Of a DNA stretch of 64,000 nucleotides, positions 1 through 14,340 are shown piece after piece. The stretch's first letter is position 1. Every line of letters begins with the position of its first letter. A program made the position numbers and the translations under genes. This stretch comes from Penium margaritaceum (taxonomy: Eukaryota; Streptophyta; Zygnematophyceae; Desmidiales; Peniaceae). Where the stretch lies: contig SZWC01000034.1 in NCBI GenBank assembly GCA_023375785.1, forward strand, positions 393,323-457,322, written 5' to 3'. The notes under the pieces were generated by a model. The model was not told the origin of the DNA and searched no databases. It saw only the letters and a list, made by a program, of their open reading frames with translations.

Positions 1-367
1 GCCACGTCAGCAGACTCAGAGTCGAGAGGAGCTCATGCTCGTACTCTCGCTTCGTCTGCCAGACCACGTATCCTGTTTGTCCAAAAAACTGCCAAGATAT
101 TTCACCTCCAGTAAGTGTATCATTTCAGCTCTCTCAGGCTTCCAATAGCATCAGTAGAGGGAATAGGGCTGCGGATGAATGGATCAGTGGGACGCCTAAG
201 GAGGCCTGCCCACATCCATACCATGTCCCGCCATGTAGCATAGACAGAAGGGGTAAGAGAGAGATAGGGATCTCTTTCGGCCCTCTTATTCTCCTTTTTG
301 TTGTTGTTGTGCTGAGCCATGTAGATCATTGGATCGAGGTAATCCGACGGCTGTCATCTTTCTAACA
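1..367 (-). repeat. Possible LTR of a retroelement running off the left edge
   Basis: Read on the minus strand, a purine tract (CAAAGGGGGGAA, complement of 368-379) is followed at once by TGTTAGAAAG, the usual arrangement of a polypurine tract next to a 3' LTR start. The element would lie to the right (up to about 1 kb) and its LTR would run left out of the window. A 69-residue minus-strand frame at 120-329, rich in charged and Trp residues, lies within the putative LTR and is not recognised. Seen: the purine tract and the TG start. Inferred: the LTR itself, since its other end and partner are not in the window. Confidence 0.35.
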
Positions 368-1000
368 TTCCCCCCTTTGTGGATCCAGCGCCGATGAGAT
401 TGGATCAGACAAGTAGGAAAAAGGAGGAAGTCCCCCTGTGAGAGGAGAGCCAGGGCGAGGCACGAGAATATCGGTGAAGAAGAGCCCCCCCCAGGGCCAA
501 CCAAGTCTCATCAGAGAGAGAGAGAGAAAAAAGGAGTCCGAGAGAACAAGACGCAGGATGTACAGTGAGCTGGAGAGATCTTTGTAGACCGGGCAACGCC
601 TCGACGGCTGAGGAATAGACCGGTCCCAACAGCACACCCTTCCCGGACTCGGGAGAGTGGGCCCCATTGACGCCCCCAATTTCACCGCGTTTTTCAATTT
701 CTTCCGCGGACAGTTGCGCTCCGCGCTAGCTCCGCGGAGCAGGCACTTCACCGTTATGACTTGTTCTTAGACTCCTCAACTCCTACCCACCAGTTTCTCA
801 CCGAGGGCTGTTCCGCGGACTGCGAGTCTGGACCTCCGCGTAGGCACCTCACCGATGCGTAATGCTCCGCAGCCCACTTCTTCCCACACGGGAGTCCACC
901 ACCCTGTGGCGTCCGACTCCTTTCCGCGGAACCCTGTTCCGCAGACGTGTGTAAGCAAGGGGCACCGCCGGCAGCTCACCGCACTCGGACTTTTGGTCCT
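368..1000. other. Unassigned non-satellite flank, CCGCGG-rich
   Basis: No recognisable gene. Between about 700 and 960 there are several CCGCGGA or TCCGCGGA words and loosely repeated CACTTCACCG / CACCTCACCG / AGCTCACCGC strings, suggesting a decayed short-period repeat or the internal 3' part of the putative LTR element to its left. The satellite begins abruptly at 1001 with TCTAATATGCATGACC, so this marks the array edge. Confidence 0.4.
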
Positions 1001-1018
1001 TCTAATATGCATGACCTT

Positions 1019-3550
1019 GCAGGTATGAACAAGGTAAAAAACCGGTGGCTTGGAGAGGCTATTGTGCGCAATGCCTTGACAAAGTTGGCAAGTGCAACTG
1101 ACCATAACCAATAAGTTTACCAAGTACATTAAAAGGCTATGAATCATAACACGAGTCAGTCACGGGCAGAGTGTCCAATCACAATGCAGATATACTGGGC
1201 ATGACCTTACAGGTATAAACAAGGTAGAATACTGTTGGCTCGGTGTGGCTATTCTGCGCAATGCCTTGACAGAGTTGGCATGTGCCATTGACCATGACCA
1301 CAAAGTTTACCAAGTACCTGAAACGTCTACGAATCGCAACATGAGTTAGCCATGGTCAGAGTGCCCAATCACAGCGCACATCTATTATGCATGACCTTGC
1401 AGGTATAAAAAAGGTAAAAAACCGATGGATTGGCACAGCTATTGTGCGCAATGTCTTGACAAAGTTGGCATGTGCCATTGACCATGACCACCAAGTTTAC
1501 CAAGTACCGTAAACGGCTATGAATCATAACACAAGTCAGCCACGGTCAGAGTGTCCAATCACAGTGCAGATATACTAGACATGACCTTACAAGTTTAAAC
1601 AAGGTAGAGTACTAGTGGCTCGGTGTGGCAATTGACAATGCCTTGAAAAAGATGGCATGTGCCACTGACCATGACCATAAATGTATCCAAGTTACTTTTA
1701 CTTCTCTTGATCATAACACGAGTCAACCACGGCCAGAGTGTCCAATCACAGTGCAGATGTACTAGGCATAGTCTTGCAGGTTCAAACAAGGTAGAGTACT
1801 GGTGGCTCGGTGTGGCAATTGACAATGCCTTGACAAAGTTGGCATGTGCTACTGACCATGACCACAAAGTATACCAAGTGACTTAAACTTCTACGAATCT
1901 TAACACGAGACAGCCACGGTCAGAGTACCCAATCACAGTGCACGTCTAATATACATGACGTTGCAGGTATAAACAGGGTAGAAAACCCTGGGCTTGGCAC
2001 GGCTATTGTGCGCAATGCCTTGACAAAGTTGGCATGTGCCACTGACCATGACCACAAAGTTTACCAAGTACTTTAAACAGCTATGAATCGTAACACGAGT
2101 CAGCCACGGTCAGAGTGTCCAACCACAGTGCAGATAAACTGGACGTGACCTTACGGGTATAAACAAGGTAGAATACTGGTGGCTCGGTGTGGCTATTGTG
2201 CGCAATGCCTTGACAAAGTTGGCATGTGCCACTGACCATGACCACAAATGAATCCAAGTGACTTTTACTTCCATTGATCATAACACGAGTCAGCCACGGT
2301 CAGGGTGTCCAATCACAGTGCACATGTAGTAGGCATGATCTTGCAGGTTCAAAAAATGTATAATACCGGTGGCGCGGTGTGGCTATTGTGCGCAATGCCT
2401 TGACAAAGTTGGCATGTGCCACTGACCATGACCACAAAGTTTACCAAGCGACTTTAACTTCTACGAATCGTAACACGAGTCAGCCACGGTCAGATTTCCC
2501 AATCAAAGCACACATCTAATATGCATGACCTTGCAGGTATGAACAAGGAAAAAACCGGTGGCTTGGAAAGGCTATTGTGCGCAATGCCTTGACAAAGTTG
2601 GCAAGTGCCACTGACCATGACCAATAAGTTTACCAAGTACATTAAAAGGCTATGAACCATAACACGAGTCAGCCGCGGTCAGACTGTCCAATCACAGTGC
2701 AGATTTACTAGGCATGACCTTACATGTATAAACAAGGTAGAATACTGGTGGCTCGGTGTGGCTGTTGTGCGCAATGCCTTGCCAAAGTTGGCATGTGCAA
2801 CTGACCATGACCACCAAGTTTACCAAGTACCTTAAACGGCTATGAATCATAACACGAGTCAGCCACGGTCAGAGTATCCAATCACAGTACAGATATACTG
2901 GGCATGACCTTACAGGTATAAGCAAGGTAGCATACTGGTGGCTCGGTGTGGCTATTGTGCGCAATGCCTGTAAAAATATGGCATGTGCCACTGACCATGA
3001 CCATAAATGTATCCAAGTGACTTTTGGTTCTATTGATCATAACACAATCAGCCACGGTCAGAGTGTCCAATCACAGTGCAGATATACTAGGCATTACCTT
3101 GCAGGTATAAACAAGGTAGAATTCTAGTGGCTCTGTGTGGCTATTATGCGCAATGCCTTGACAAAGTTGGCATGTGCCACTGACCATGACCACGCAATTT
3201 ACCAACTGACTTAAACTTCTTCGAATTGTAACACAAGTCAGCCACGATCAGAGTACCCATTCACATTGCAGATGTACTAGGCATGACCTTGCAGGTATAA
3301 ACAAGGTAGAATATCGGTGGCTTGATATGGCTATTGTGGGCAATGCCTTGACAAAGTTGGCATGTGCCACTTACCATGACCACAAAGTTTACCAAGTACC
3401 TTAAACGGCTACGAATCATAACACGAGTCAGCCACGGTCAGAGTGTCCACTCAAAGTGCAGATATACTGGGCATGACCTTGCAGGTATAAACAAGATAGA
3501 ATACTGGTGGCTCGGTGTGGCTATTGTGTGCAATGCCTTGAAAAAGTTGG
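1019..3550 (+). repeat. Segment of array 1 duplicated at 11.8-14.3 kb
   Basis: About 2.5 kb (13 monomers) reappears in the same order 10.79 kb downstream (about 11808-14340). The match includes private variants, such as a monomer with CAATAAGTTTACC and GGCTTGGAGAGGC, another reading GGTGTGGCAATTGACAATG, and a third with CATTCACA. Offsets measured at three points are 10787-10790 bp. The first copy begins at the array edge. Confidence 0.75.
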
Positions 3551-4230
3551 CATGTGCCACTGACCATGACCACAAAGATTACCAAGTACCTTAAACGGCT
3601 ATGAATCCTAACACGAGTCAGCCACGGTCAGAGTGTCCAGTCACAGTGCAGATATACTGGGCATGACATTGCAGGTATAAACAAGGTTGAATACTGGTGG
3701 CTCGGTGTGGCTATTGTGCGCAATTCCTTGACAAAGTTGGCATGTGCCACTGAAAATGACCACAAATATATCCAAGTGACTTTTGCTTATATTGATCATA
3801 ACACGAGTCAGCCACGGTCAGAGTGTCCAATCACAGTGCATATATACTAGCATGATATTGCACGCGCAAACAAGGTACAATACTGGTGGCTCGGTGTGGC
3901 TATTGTTCGCAATGCCTTGACTAAGTTGGCATGTGCCACTGACCATGACCACAAAGATTACCAAGTACCTTACACAGCTATGAATCCTAACACGAATCAG
4001 CCACGGTCAGAGTGTCCAGTCACAGTGCAGATATACTAGGAATGACCTTGCAGGTATAAACAAGGTAGAATACTGGAGGCTCAGTGTGGCTATTGTGCGC
4101 AATGCCTTGACAAAGTTGGCATGTGCCACTGACCATAACCATAAATGTATCCAAGTGACTTTTGCTTATATTGATCATAACACGAGTCAGCCACGGTTAG
4201 AGTGTCCAATCACAGTGCAGATATACTAGG

Positions 4231-6900
4231 CATTATCTTGCAGGTGCAAGCAGGTTAGAATACTAGTGGCTCGGTGTGGCTATTGTGCGCAATGCCTTGA
4301 CAAAGCTGGCATGTGCCACTGACCATGACAACAGAGTTTACCATGTACATTAAACATCTACGAATCGTAACACGAGTCAGCCACAGTCAGAGTACCCGAT
4401 CATAGTGCACATCTAATATTCATGACTTTGCAGGTATAAACAAGGTAAAAAACTGTTGGCTAGGCACGTCTTATGTGCGCAGTGCCTTGACAAAGTTGGC
4501 ATGTGCCACTGACCATGACCACAAAGTTCACCAAGTACCTTAAACGGCTATGAATCATAACACGAGTCAGCCACGGTCAGAGTGTCCAATCACAGTGCAG
4601 ATCTACTAGGCATGACCTTGCAGGTATAAACAAGGTAGAATACAGGTGACTTGGCACTGCTATTGTGCGCAATGCCTTGACAAAGTTGGCATGTGCCACT
4701 GACCATGACCACAAAGTTCACCAAGTACCTTAAACGGCTATGAATCATAACACGAGTCAGCCACGGTCAGAGTGTCCAATCACAGTGCAGATGTACTAGG
4801 CATGACCTTACATGTATCAACAAGGCAGAATACTGGTGTCTCGGTGTGGCTATTGTGCGAATGCCTTGACAAAGTTTGCATGTTCCACTGACCATGACCA
4901 CAAATGTATCCAAGTTACTTTTACTTTTATGAATCATAACACTAGTCAGCCACGGTCAGAGTGTCCAATCACAGTTCAGATGTCCTAGGCATGACCTTGC
5001 AGGTATAAACAAGGTAGAATACAGGTGACTTGGCACTGCTATTGTGCGCAATGCCTTGACAAAGTTGGCATGTGCCACTGACCATGACCACAAAGTTTAC
5101 CAAGTACCTTAAACGGCTATGAATCATAACACGAGTCAGCCACGGTCAGAGTACCCAATCTTAGTGCACATCTAATATTCATGACCTTGCAGGTATAAAA
5201 AGGATAAAAAACCTGTGGCTTGGCACGGCTATTGTACGCAATGCCTTGAAAAAATTGGGATGTGTCACTGACCATGACCACAAAGTTTACCAAGTACCTT
5301 AAACGGCTATGAATCATAACACGAGTCAGCCACGGTCAGAGTGTCCAATCACAGTGCAGATATAGTGGGCATGACCTTACGGGTATAAACAAGGTAGAAT
5401 ACTGGTGGCTCTGTGTGGCTATTGTGCGCAATGCCTTGACAAAGTTGGCATGTGCCACTGACCATGGCCACAAATGCATCCAAGTGACTTTTACTTCTAT
5501 TGAGCATAACACGAGTCAGCCATGATCAGAGTGTCCAATCCCAGTGCAGATGTACTAGGCATGATCTTGCAGGTTCAAACAAGGTACAATACGTGTTGCT
5601 CGGTATGGCTATTGTGCGCAATGCCTTGACAAAGTTGGCATATTCCAATGACCATGACCACAAAGTTTACCAAGTGACTTTAACTTCTACGGATTGTAAC
5701 ACGGGTCCGTCACGGTCCGAGTGTCCATTCACAGTTCAAATGTACCAGGCATGACCTTGCATGTATAAACAAGGTAGAATACTGGTGGCTTGGCACAACT
5801 ATTGTGCGCAATGCCTTGACAAAGTTGGCATGTTCCACTGACCATGACCACAATGTTTACCAAGTACCTTAAAGGGCTATGAATCATAACACGAGTCAGC
5901 CACGGTCAGAGTGTCCAATCACAGTGCAGATATATTGGGCATGACCTTGCAGGTGCAAACAAGGTAGAACACTGGTGGCTCGGTGTGGCTATTGTGCGCA
6001 ATGCCTTGACAAAGTTGGCATATGCCACTAACCATGACCACAATGTTTACCAAGTTATTTTAACTTCTACGAATCATGACACAAGTCAGCCACGGTCAGA
6101 GTGTCCAATCACAGTTCAAGTGTACTATGCATGACCTTGCGGGAATAAACAAGGTATAACACTGGTGGCTCGGTGTGGCTATTGTGTGCAGTGCCTTGAC
6201 AAAGTTGGCATGTGCCACTGACCATGACCACAAAGTTTACCAAGTGACTTTAACTTATACAAATCGAAACACAAGTCAGCCACGGTCAAAGTGCCCAATC
6301 ACAAGGCACATCTAATATGCATGACCTTGCAGGCATAAACAAGGTAAAAAAACCGTTGGCTTGGCACGGCTATTGTGCTCAATGCCTTTAAAAAACTGGC
6401 AAGTGCCACTCACCATGACCACAAAGTTTACGAAGTACCTTGAACGGCTATGAATCATAACACAAGTCAGCCACGGTCAAAGTGTCCAATCACACTTCAG
6501 ATATTCTGGGCATGAACTTACATGTATAAACAAGGTAGAATACTGGTGGCTCGGTGTGGCTATTGTGCGCAATGTCTTGACAAAGCTGGCATGTGCCACT
6601 GACCATGACCACAAATGTATCCAAGTGACTTTTACTTCTATTGATCATAACACGAGTCAGCCACGGTCAGAGTGTCCAATTGCAGTGCAAATGTACTAGT
6701 CATGATCTTGCAGGTGCAAACAAGGTAGAATACTGGTGGCTCGGTGTGGCTATTGTGCACAACGCCTTGACAAAGTTGGCATCTGCCACTGACCATGACC
6801 ACAAACGTATCCAAGTGACTTTTATTTATATTGATCGTAATACAAGTCAGCCACGGTCAGAGTGTCCAATCACAGTGCACATATACTGAGCATGACCTTG
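4231..6900 (+). repeat. Array segment duplicated at 8.2-10.3 kb
   Basis: Unusual monomer variants (CATTATCTTGCAGGTGCAAG, ATCACAAGGCACATC, CCAATTGCAGTGCAAATG) recur in the same order at 8191-10300. The offset steps from 3960 to 3769 to 3388 bp, meaning one and then two monomers more in this copy. This fits unequal exchange within the array. Confidence 0.6.
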
Positions 6901-8190
6901 CAAGTACAAACAAGGTATAATATTGGTGGTTCGGTGTGTTCATTGTGCGCAGTGCCTTGACAATGTTGGCATGTTCCACTTACCATGACCACAAATGTAT
7001 CGAAGTGACTTTTACTTCTATTGATCATAACACGAGTCAGCCACGGTCAGAGTGTCCAATCAAAGTGCAGACATACTAGGCATTATCTTGCAGCTGCAAG
7101 CAGGTTATAATACTGGTGGCTCGGTGTGGCTATTGTGCACAATGCCTTGACAAAGCTGGCATGTGCCACCGACCATGACCACAATGTTTACCAAGTATCT
7201 TAAACTTCTAAGAATCGTAACACGAGTCAGCCAAAGTCAGAGTACCCAATCACAGTGCATATCTTATATGCATGACCTTGCAGGTATAAGCAAGGTAAAA
7301 AACCGGTGGCTTGGCACGTCTATTGTGCACAATGCCTTGACAAAGTTGGCATGTGCCACTGACCATGACCACAAATGTATCCAAGTGACTTTTACTTTTA
7401 TGAATCAGAACACGAGTCAGCCACGGTCAGAGTGTCCAATCACAGTTCAGATGTATTGGGCATGACCTTGCAGGTTTAAACAAGGTAGAACACTGGTGGC
7501 TTGGCACGGCTGTTGTGCGCAATGCCTTGACAAAGTTGGCATGTGCCACTGACCATGACCACAAAGTTTACCAAGTGACTTTAACTTCTACAAATCTTAA
7601 CACGAGTCAGCCACGGTCAGAGTGTCAAATCACAGTGCACATATACTGGGCATGACCTTGCAGGTACAAACAAGGTAGAATTCTAGTGGCTCGGTGTGGC
7701 TATTGTGCGCAATGCCTTGACAATGTTGGCATGTGCCACTGACCATGATGACAAATGTATCCAAGTGACTTCTACTTCCATTGATCATAACACGAGTAAG
7801 GTGCAATACGCACGATCTTGCAGGTGCAAACAAGGTAGAAAACTGGTGGCTGGGTGTGGCTATTGTACGCAATGCCTTGACAAAGTTGGCATGCTCCACT
7901 GACCATGACCACGAAGATTACCAAGTACCTTAAACGACTATGAATCATAACACGAGTCTGTCATGGTCAGAGTGTCCAGTCACAGTGCAGATATACTGGG
8001 CATGACCTTGAAGGTATAAACTAGGTAGAATACTGGTGGCTTGGTGTGGCTATTTTGCACAATGCATTGACAAAGTTGGCATGTACCACTGACCATGACC
8101 ACAAATGTATCCAAGTGACTTTTAATTCTATTGATCATAACACGACTCAGCCACGATCAGAGTGTCCAATCACAGTGCCGATAAAATAGG

Positions 8191-10300
8191 CATTATCTTG
8201 CAGGTGCAAGCAGGTTGGAATACTGGTGGCTCGGTGAGGCTATTGTGCGCAATGCCTTGACAAAGCTTGCATGTGCCACTGACCATGAACACAAAGTTTA
8301 CCATGTACCTTAAACTTCTACGAATCGTAACACGAGTCAGTCACAGTCAGAGTACCCAATCAAAGTGAACATCTAATATGCATGACCTTGGAGGTATAAG
8401 AAAGGTAAAAAACTAGTGGCTTGGCACGTCTATTGTACGCAATGCCTTGACAAAGTTGGCATGTGCCACTGACCATGACCACAAATTTTACCAAGTACCT
8501 TAAACGGCTATGAATCATAACACGAGTCAGCCACGGTCAGAGTGTCCAATCACAGTGCAGATGTACTAGGCATGACCTTACAGGTATAAACAAGGTAGAA
8601 TACTGGTGGCTCGGTGTGGCTATTGCGCAATGCCTTGACAAAGTTGGCATGTTCCACTGACCATGACTACAAATGTATCCAAGTGACTTTTGCTTTTATG
8701 AATCATAACACAAGTCAGCCACGGTCAGAGTGTCCAATCACAGTTCAGATGTACTAGGCATGACATTGCAGGTATAAACAAGGTAGAATACTGGTGGCTT
8801 GGCATGGCTTTTGTGCGCAATGTCTTGACAAAGTTGGCATGTGCCACTGACCATGACCACAAAGTTTACCAAGTACCTTAAACGGCTATGAGTCATAACA
8901 CGAGTCAGCCACGGCCAGAGTATCCAATCTTAGTGCGCATCTAATATGCATGACCTTGCAGGTATAAACAGGATAATAAACTGTTGGCTTGGCACGGCTA
9001 TTGTGCGCAATGCCTTGACAAAGTTGGGATGTGCCACTGACCATGACCACAAAGTTTACCACGTACCTTAAACGGATATGAATCATAACACGAGTCAGCC
9101 ATGGTCAGAGTGTCCAGTCACAGTGCACATATACTGGGCATGACCTTACAGGTATAAACAAGGTAGAATACTGGTGGTTCTGTGTGGCTATTGTGCGCAA
9201 TGCCTTGACAAAGTTGGCATGTGCCACTGACCATGACCACAAATGTATCCAAGTGACTTTCACTTCTATTGAGCATAACACGAGACAGCCACGGTCAGAG
9301 TGTCCAATCACAGTGCAGATGTACTAGGCATGATCTTGCAGGTTCAAACAAGGTAGAATACTGGTGGCTCCGTGTGGCTATTGTGCGCAATGCCTTGACA
9401 AAGTTGGCATATGCCAATGACCATGACCACAAAGTTTACCAAGTGACTTTAACTTCTACGAATCGTAACACGAGTCAGCCACGGTCCGATTGTCCAATCA
9501 CAGTTCAAGTGTACTAGGCATGACCTTGCAGGAATAAACAATGTAGAACACTGGTGGCTCGGTGTGGCTATAGTGCGCAGTGCCTTGACAAAGTTGGCAT
9601 GTGCCACTGACCATGACCACAAAGTTTACCAAGTGACTTTAACTTATACAAATCGAAACACAAGTCAGCCATGGTCAGAGTGCCCAATCACAAGGCACAT
9701 CTAATATGCATGACCTTGCAGGTATAAAAAAGGAAAAAAACCGGTGGCATGCCACGGCTATTGTGCTCAATGCCTTGACAAAACTGGCATGTGCCACTGA
9801 CCATGACCACAAAGTTTACCAAGTACCTTAAACGGCTATGAATCATAACACGAGTCAGCCACGGTCAAAGTGTCCAATCACACTTCAGATATTCTGGGCA
9901 TGAACTTACAGGTATAAACAAGGTAGAACACTGGTGGCTCGGTGTGGATATTGTGCGCAATGCCTTGACAAAGCTGGCATGTGCCACTGACCATGACCAC
10001 AAATGTATCCAAGTGACTTTTACTTCTATTGATCATGACATGAGTCAGCCACGGTCAGAGTGTCCAATTGTAGTGCAAATGTACTAGTCATGATCTTGCA
10101 GGTGCAAACAAGGTAGAATACTGGTGGCTCGGTGTGGCTATTGTGCACAACGACTTGACAAATTTGGCATGTGCCACTGACCATGACCACAAACGTATCC
10201 AAGTGACTTTTATTTCTATTGATCGTAATACAAGTCAAGCACGGTCAGAGTGTCCAATCACAGTGCAAATATACTGAGCATGACCTTGCAAGTACAAAAA
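8191..10300 (+). repeat. Partner of the 4.2-6.9 kb array segment
   Basis: Carries the same ordered private variants as 4231-6900 but is shorter by about three monomers in total. Confidence 0.6.
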
Positions 10301-11807
10301 GGGTATAATGTTGGTGGCTCGGTGTGGCTATTGTGCGCAATGCCTTGAAAAAGCTGGCATGTGCCCTTGACCATGACCATAAATGTATCCAAGTGACTTT
10401 TACTTCTATTGATCATAACACGAGTCAGCCACGGTCAGAGTGTCCAATCACAGTGGAAGTATACTAGGCATGACCTTGCAGGTATAAACAAGGTATAATT
10501 CTAGTGGCTCTGTGTGGCTATTGTGTGCAATGCCTTGACAAAGTTGGCATGTGCCACTGACCATGACCACAAAGTGTACCAAGTACCTTAAACGGCTATG
10601 AATCATAACACGAGTTAGCCATGGTCAGAGTGTCCAGTCAGAGTGCAGATATACTTGCCATGACCTTGCAGGTATAAACAAGGTAGAATACTGGTGGCTC
10701 GGTGTGGCTATTGTGCGCAATGCCTTGACAAAGTTGGCATGTGCCACTGACCATGACCACAATTGTATCCAAGTGACTTGTACTTCTATTGATCATAACA
10801 CGAGTAAGCCACGGTCAGAGTGTCCAATCACACTACAGATATAATAGGCATGATCTTTGCAGGTGCAAACAAGGTATAATACTTGTGGTTCGATGTGGCT
10901 ATTGTGCGCAACGCCTTGACAAAGTTGGGATGTGACATTGACCATGACCACAAATGTATCCAAGTGACTTTTAGTTCTACAAACTGTAACACGAGTCAGC
11001 CACGGTCAGAGTGCCCAATCACAGTGCACATCTAATATTCATGACCTTGCAGGTATAAACAGGGTAAAGACCGGTGTCGTGGCACGGCTATTGTACGCAA
11101 TGCCATGAAAAAGTTGGCATGTGCCACTGACCATGACCACAAAGTTTACTAAGAACATTAAACGGCTATGAATCATAACACACGTCAGCCACAGTCAGAG
11201 TGTCCAGTCACAGTGTAGATATAATGGGCATGAGTTTGCAGGTGTATACAAGGCAGAACACTGGTGGCTCGGTGTGGCTATTGTGCACAATGCCTTGACA
11301 AAGTTGGCATGTGCCACTGACCATGACCACAAATGTATCCAAGTGACTTTTACTTATATTGATCATAACACAAGTCAGCCATGGCCAGAATGTCCAATCA
11401 CAGTGTAGATCTACTAGGCATGATCTTGCAGGTTCAAACAATGTAAAATACTGGTGGCTCGGTGTGGCTATTGTGCGCAATGCCTTCACAAATTTGGCAT
11501 GTGCAACTGACCATCACCACAACGTTTACCAAGTGACTTTAAGTTCTACCAACCATAACACAAGTCAGCCACGGTCAGAGTACCCAATCACAGTGCACAT
11601 GTAACATACACAACCTTGCAGGTATAAACAGGGTAAAAAATCCTGGGCTTGGCACGGCTATTGTGAGCAATGCCTTGACAAAGCTGGCATGTGCCACTGA
11701 CCATGACTACAAAGTTTGCCAAGTGACTTTTACTTCTACGAATTGTAACACGAGTCAGCCATGGTCAGAGTGCCCAATCACAGCGCACATCTAATATGCA
11801 TGACCTT

Positions 11808-14340
11808 GCAGGTATGATCAAGGTAAAAAACCGGTGGCTTGGAGAGGCTATTGTGCGCAATGCCTTGACAAAGTTGGCAAGTGCAACTGACCATAACCAA
11901 TAAGTTTACCAAGTACAATAAAAGGCTATGAATCATAACACGAGTCAGTCACGGGCAGGGTGTCCAATCACAGTGCACATATACTGGGCATGACCTTAGA
12001 GGTATAAACAAGGTAGAATACTGGTGGCTCGGTGTGGCTCTTGTGCGCAATGCCTTGAAAAAGTTGGCATGTGCCATTGACCATGACCACAAAGTTTACC
12101 AAGTACCTGAAACGTCTACGAATCGTAACATGAGTTAGCCACGGTCAGAGTGCTCAATCACAGTGCACATCTATTATGCATGACCTTGCAGGTATAAAAT
12201 AGGTAAAAAACCGATGGCTTGGCACAGCTATTGTGCGCAATGTCGTGACAAACTTGGCATGTGCCATTGACCATGACCACCAAGTTTACCAAGTACCGTA
12301 AACGGCTATGAATCATAACACGAGTCAGCCACGGTCAGAGTGTCCAATCACAGTGCAGATAGTGGGCATGACCTTACAGGTATAAACAAGGTAGAGTACT
12401 GGTGGCTCGGTGTGGCAATTGACAATGCCTTGAAAAAGATGGCATGTGCCACTGACCATGACCATAAATGTATCCAAGTTACTTTTACTTATATTAATCA
12501 TAACACGAGTCAACCACGGCCAGAGTGTCCAATCACAGTGCAGATGTACTAGGCATAGTCTTGCAGGTTCAAACAAGGTAGAGTACTGGTGGCTCGGTGT
12601 GGCAATTGACAATGCCTTGACAAAGTTGGCATGTGCCAGTGACCATGACCACAAAGTATACCAAGTGACTTAAACTTATACGAATTTTAACACGAGTCAG
12701 CCACGGTCACAGTATCCAATCACAGTGCACGTCTAATATACATGACGTTGCAGGTATAAACAGGGTAGAAAACCCTGGGCTTGGCACGGCTATTTTGCGC
12801 AATGCCTTGAAAAAGTTGGCACGTGCCACTGACCATGACCACAAAGTTTACCAAGTACCTTAAATAGGTATGAATCATAACACGAGTCAGCCACGGTCAG
12901 AGTGTCCAACCACAGTGCAGAGAAACTGGACGTGACCTTACAGGTATAAACAAGGTAGAATACTGGTGGCTCGGTGTGGCTATTGTGCGCAATGCTTTGA
13001 CAGAGTTGGCATGTGCCACTGACCATGACCACAAATGAATCCAAGTGACTTTTACTTCCATTGATCATAACACGAGTTAGCCACGGTCAGGGTGTCCAAT
13101 CACAGTGCAGATGTAGTAGGCATGATCTTACATGTTCAAACAATGTAGAATACCGGTGGCGCGGTGTGGCTATTGTGCGCAATGCTTTGACAAAGTTGGC
13201 ATGTGCCACTGACCATGACCACAAAGTTTACCAAGCGACTTTAACTTCTACGAATCGTAACACGAGTCAGCCACGGTTAGAGTGCCCAATCACAGCGCAC
13301 ATCTAATATGCATGACCTTGCAGGTATGAACAAGGACAAAAAATGGTGGCTTGGAAAAGGTATTGTGCGCAATGCCTTGACAAAGTTGGCAAGTGCCACT
13401 GACCATGACCAATAAGTTTACCGAGTACATTAAAAGGCTATGAACCATAACACGAGTCAGCCACGGTCAGAGTGTCCAATCACAGTGCAGATTTACTGGG
13501 CATGACCTTACATGTATAAACAAGGTAGAATACTGGTGGCTCGGTGTGGCTATTGTGCGCAATGCCTTGCCCAAGTTAACATGTGAAACTGACCATGACC
13601 ACCAAGTTTACCAAATACGTTAAGCTGCCATGAATGATAACACGAGTCAGCCACGGTCAGAGTGTCAAATCACAGTACAGATATACTGGGCATGACCTTA
13701 CATGCATAAACAAAGCAGCATACTGGTGGCTCGGTGTGGCTATTGTGCGCAATGCCTTTAAAAAGATGGCACGTGCCACTGACCATGACCATAAATGTAT
13801 CCAAGTGACTCTTTGTTCTATTGATCATAACACGAGTGAGCCACGGTCAGAGTGTCCAATCACAGTGCAGATATACTGGGCATGACCTTGCAGGTATAAA
13901 CAAGGTAGAATTCTGGTGGCTCTGTGTGGCTATTGTGCGTAATGCCTTGACAAACTTGGCATGTGCCACTTCCCATGACCACGCAGTTTACCAACTGACT
14001 TAAACTGCTACGAATTGTAACACAAGTCAGCCACGATCAGAGTACCCATTCACACTGCAGATGTACTAGGCATGACCTTGCAGGTATAAACAAGGTATAA
14101 TATTGGTGGCTTGATGTGGCTATTGTGGGCAATGCCTTGACAAAGCTGGCATGTGCCACTTACCATGACCACAAAGTTTACCAAGTACCTTAAACGGCTA
14201 CGAATCATAACACGAGTCAGCCACAGTCAGAGTGTCCACTCAAAGTGCATATATACTGGGCATGACCTTGCAGGTATAAACAAGATAGAATACTGGTGGC
14301 TTGGTGTGGCTATTGTGCGCAATGCCTTGACAAAGTTGGC
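11808..14340 (+). repeat. Second copy of the 2.5-kb array segment
   Basis: Partner of 1019-3550, same orientation, with scattered substitutions. Correspondence is lost near 14340, where the following monomers belong to a different type order. Confidence 0.75.
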
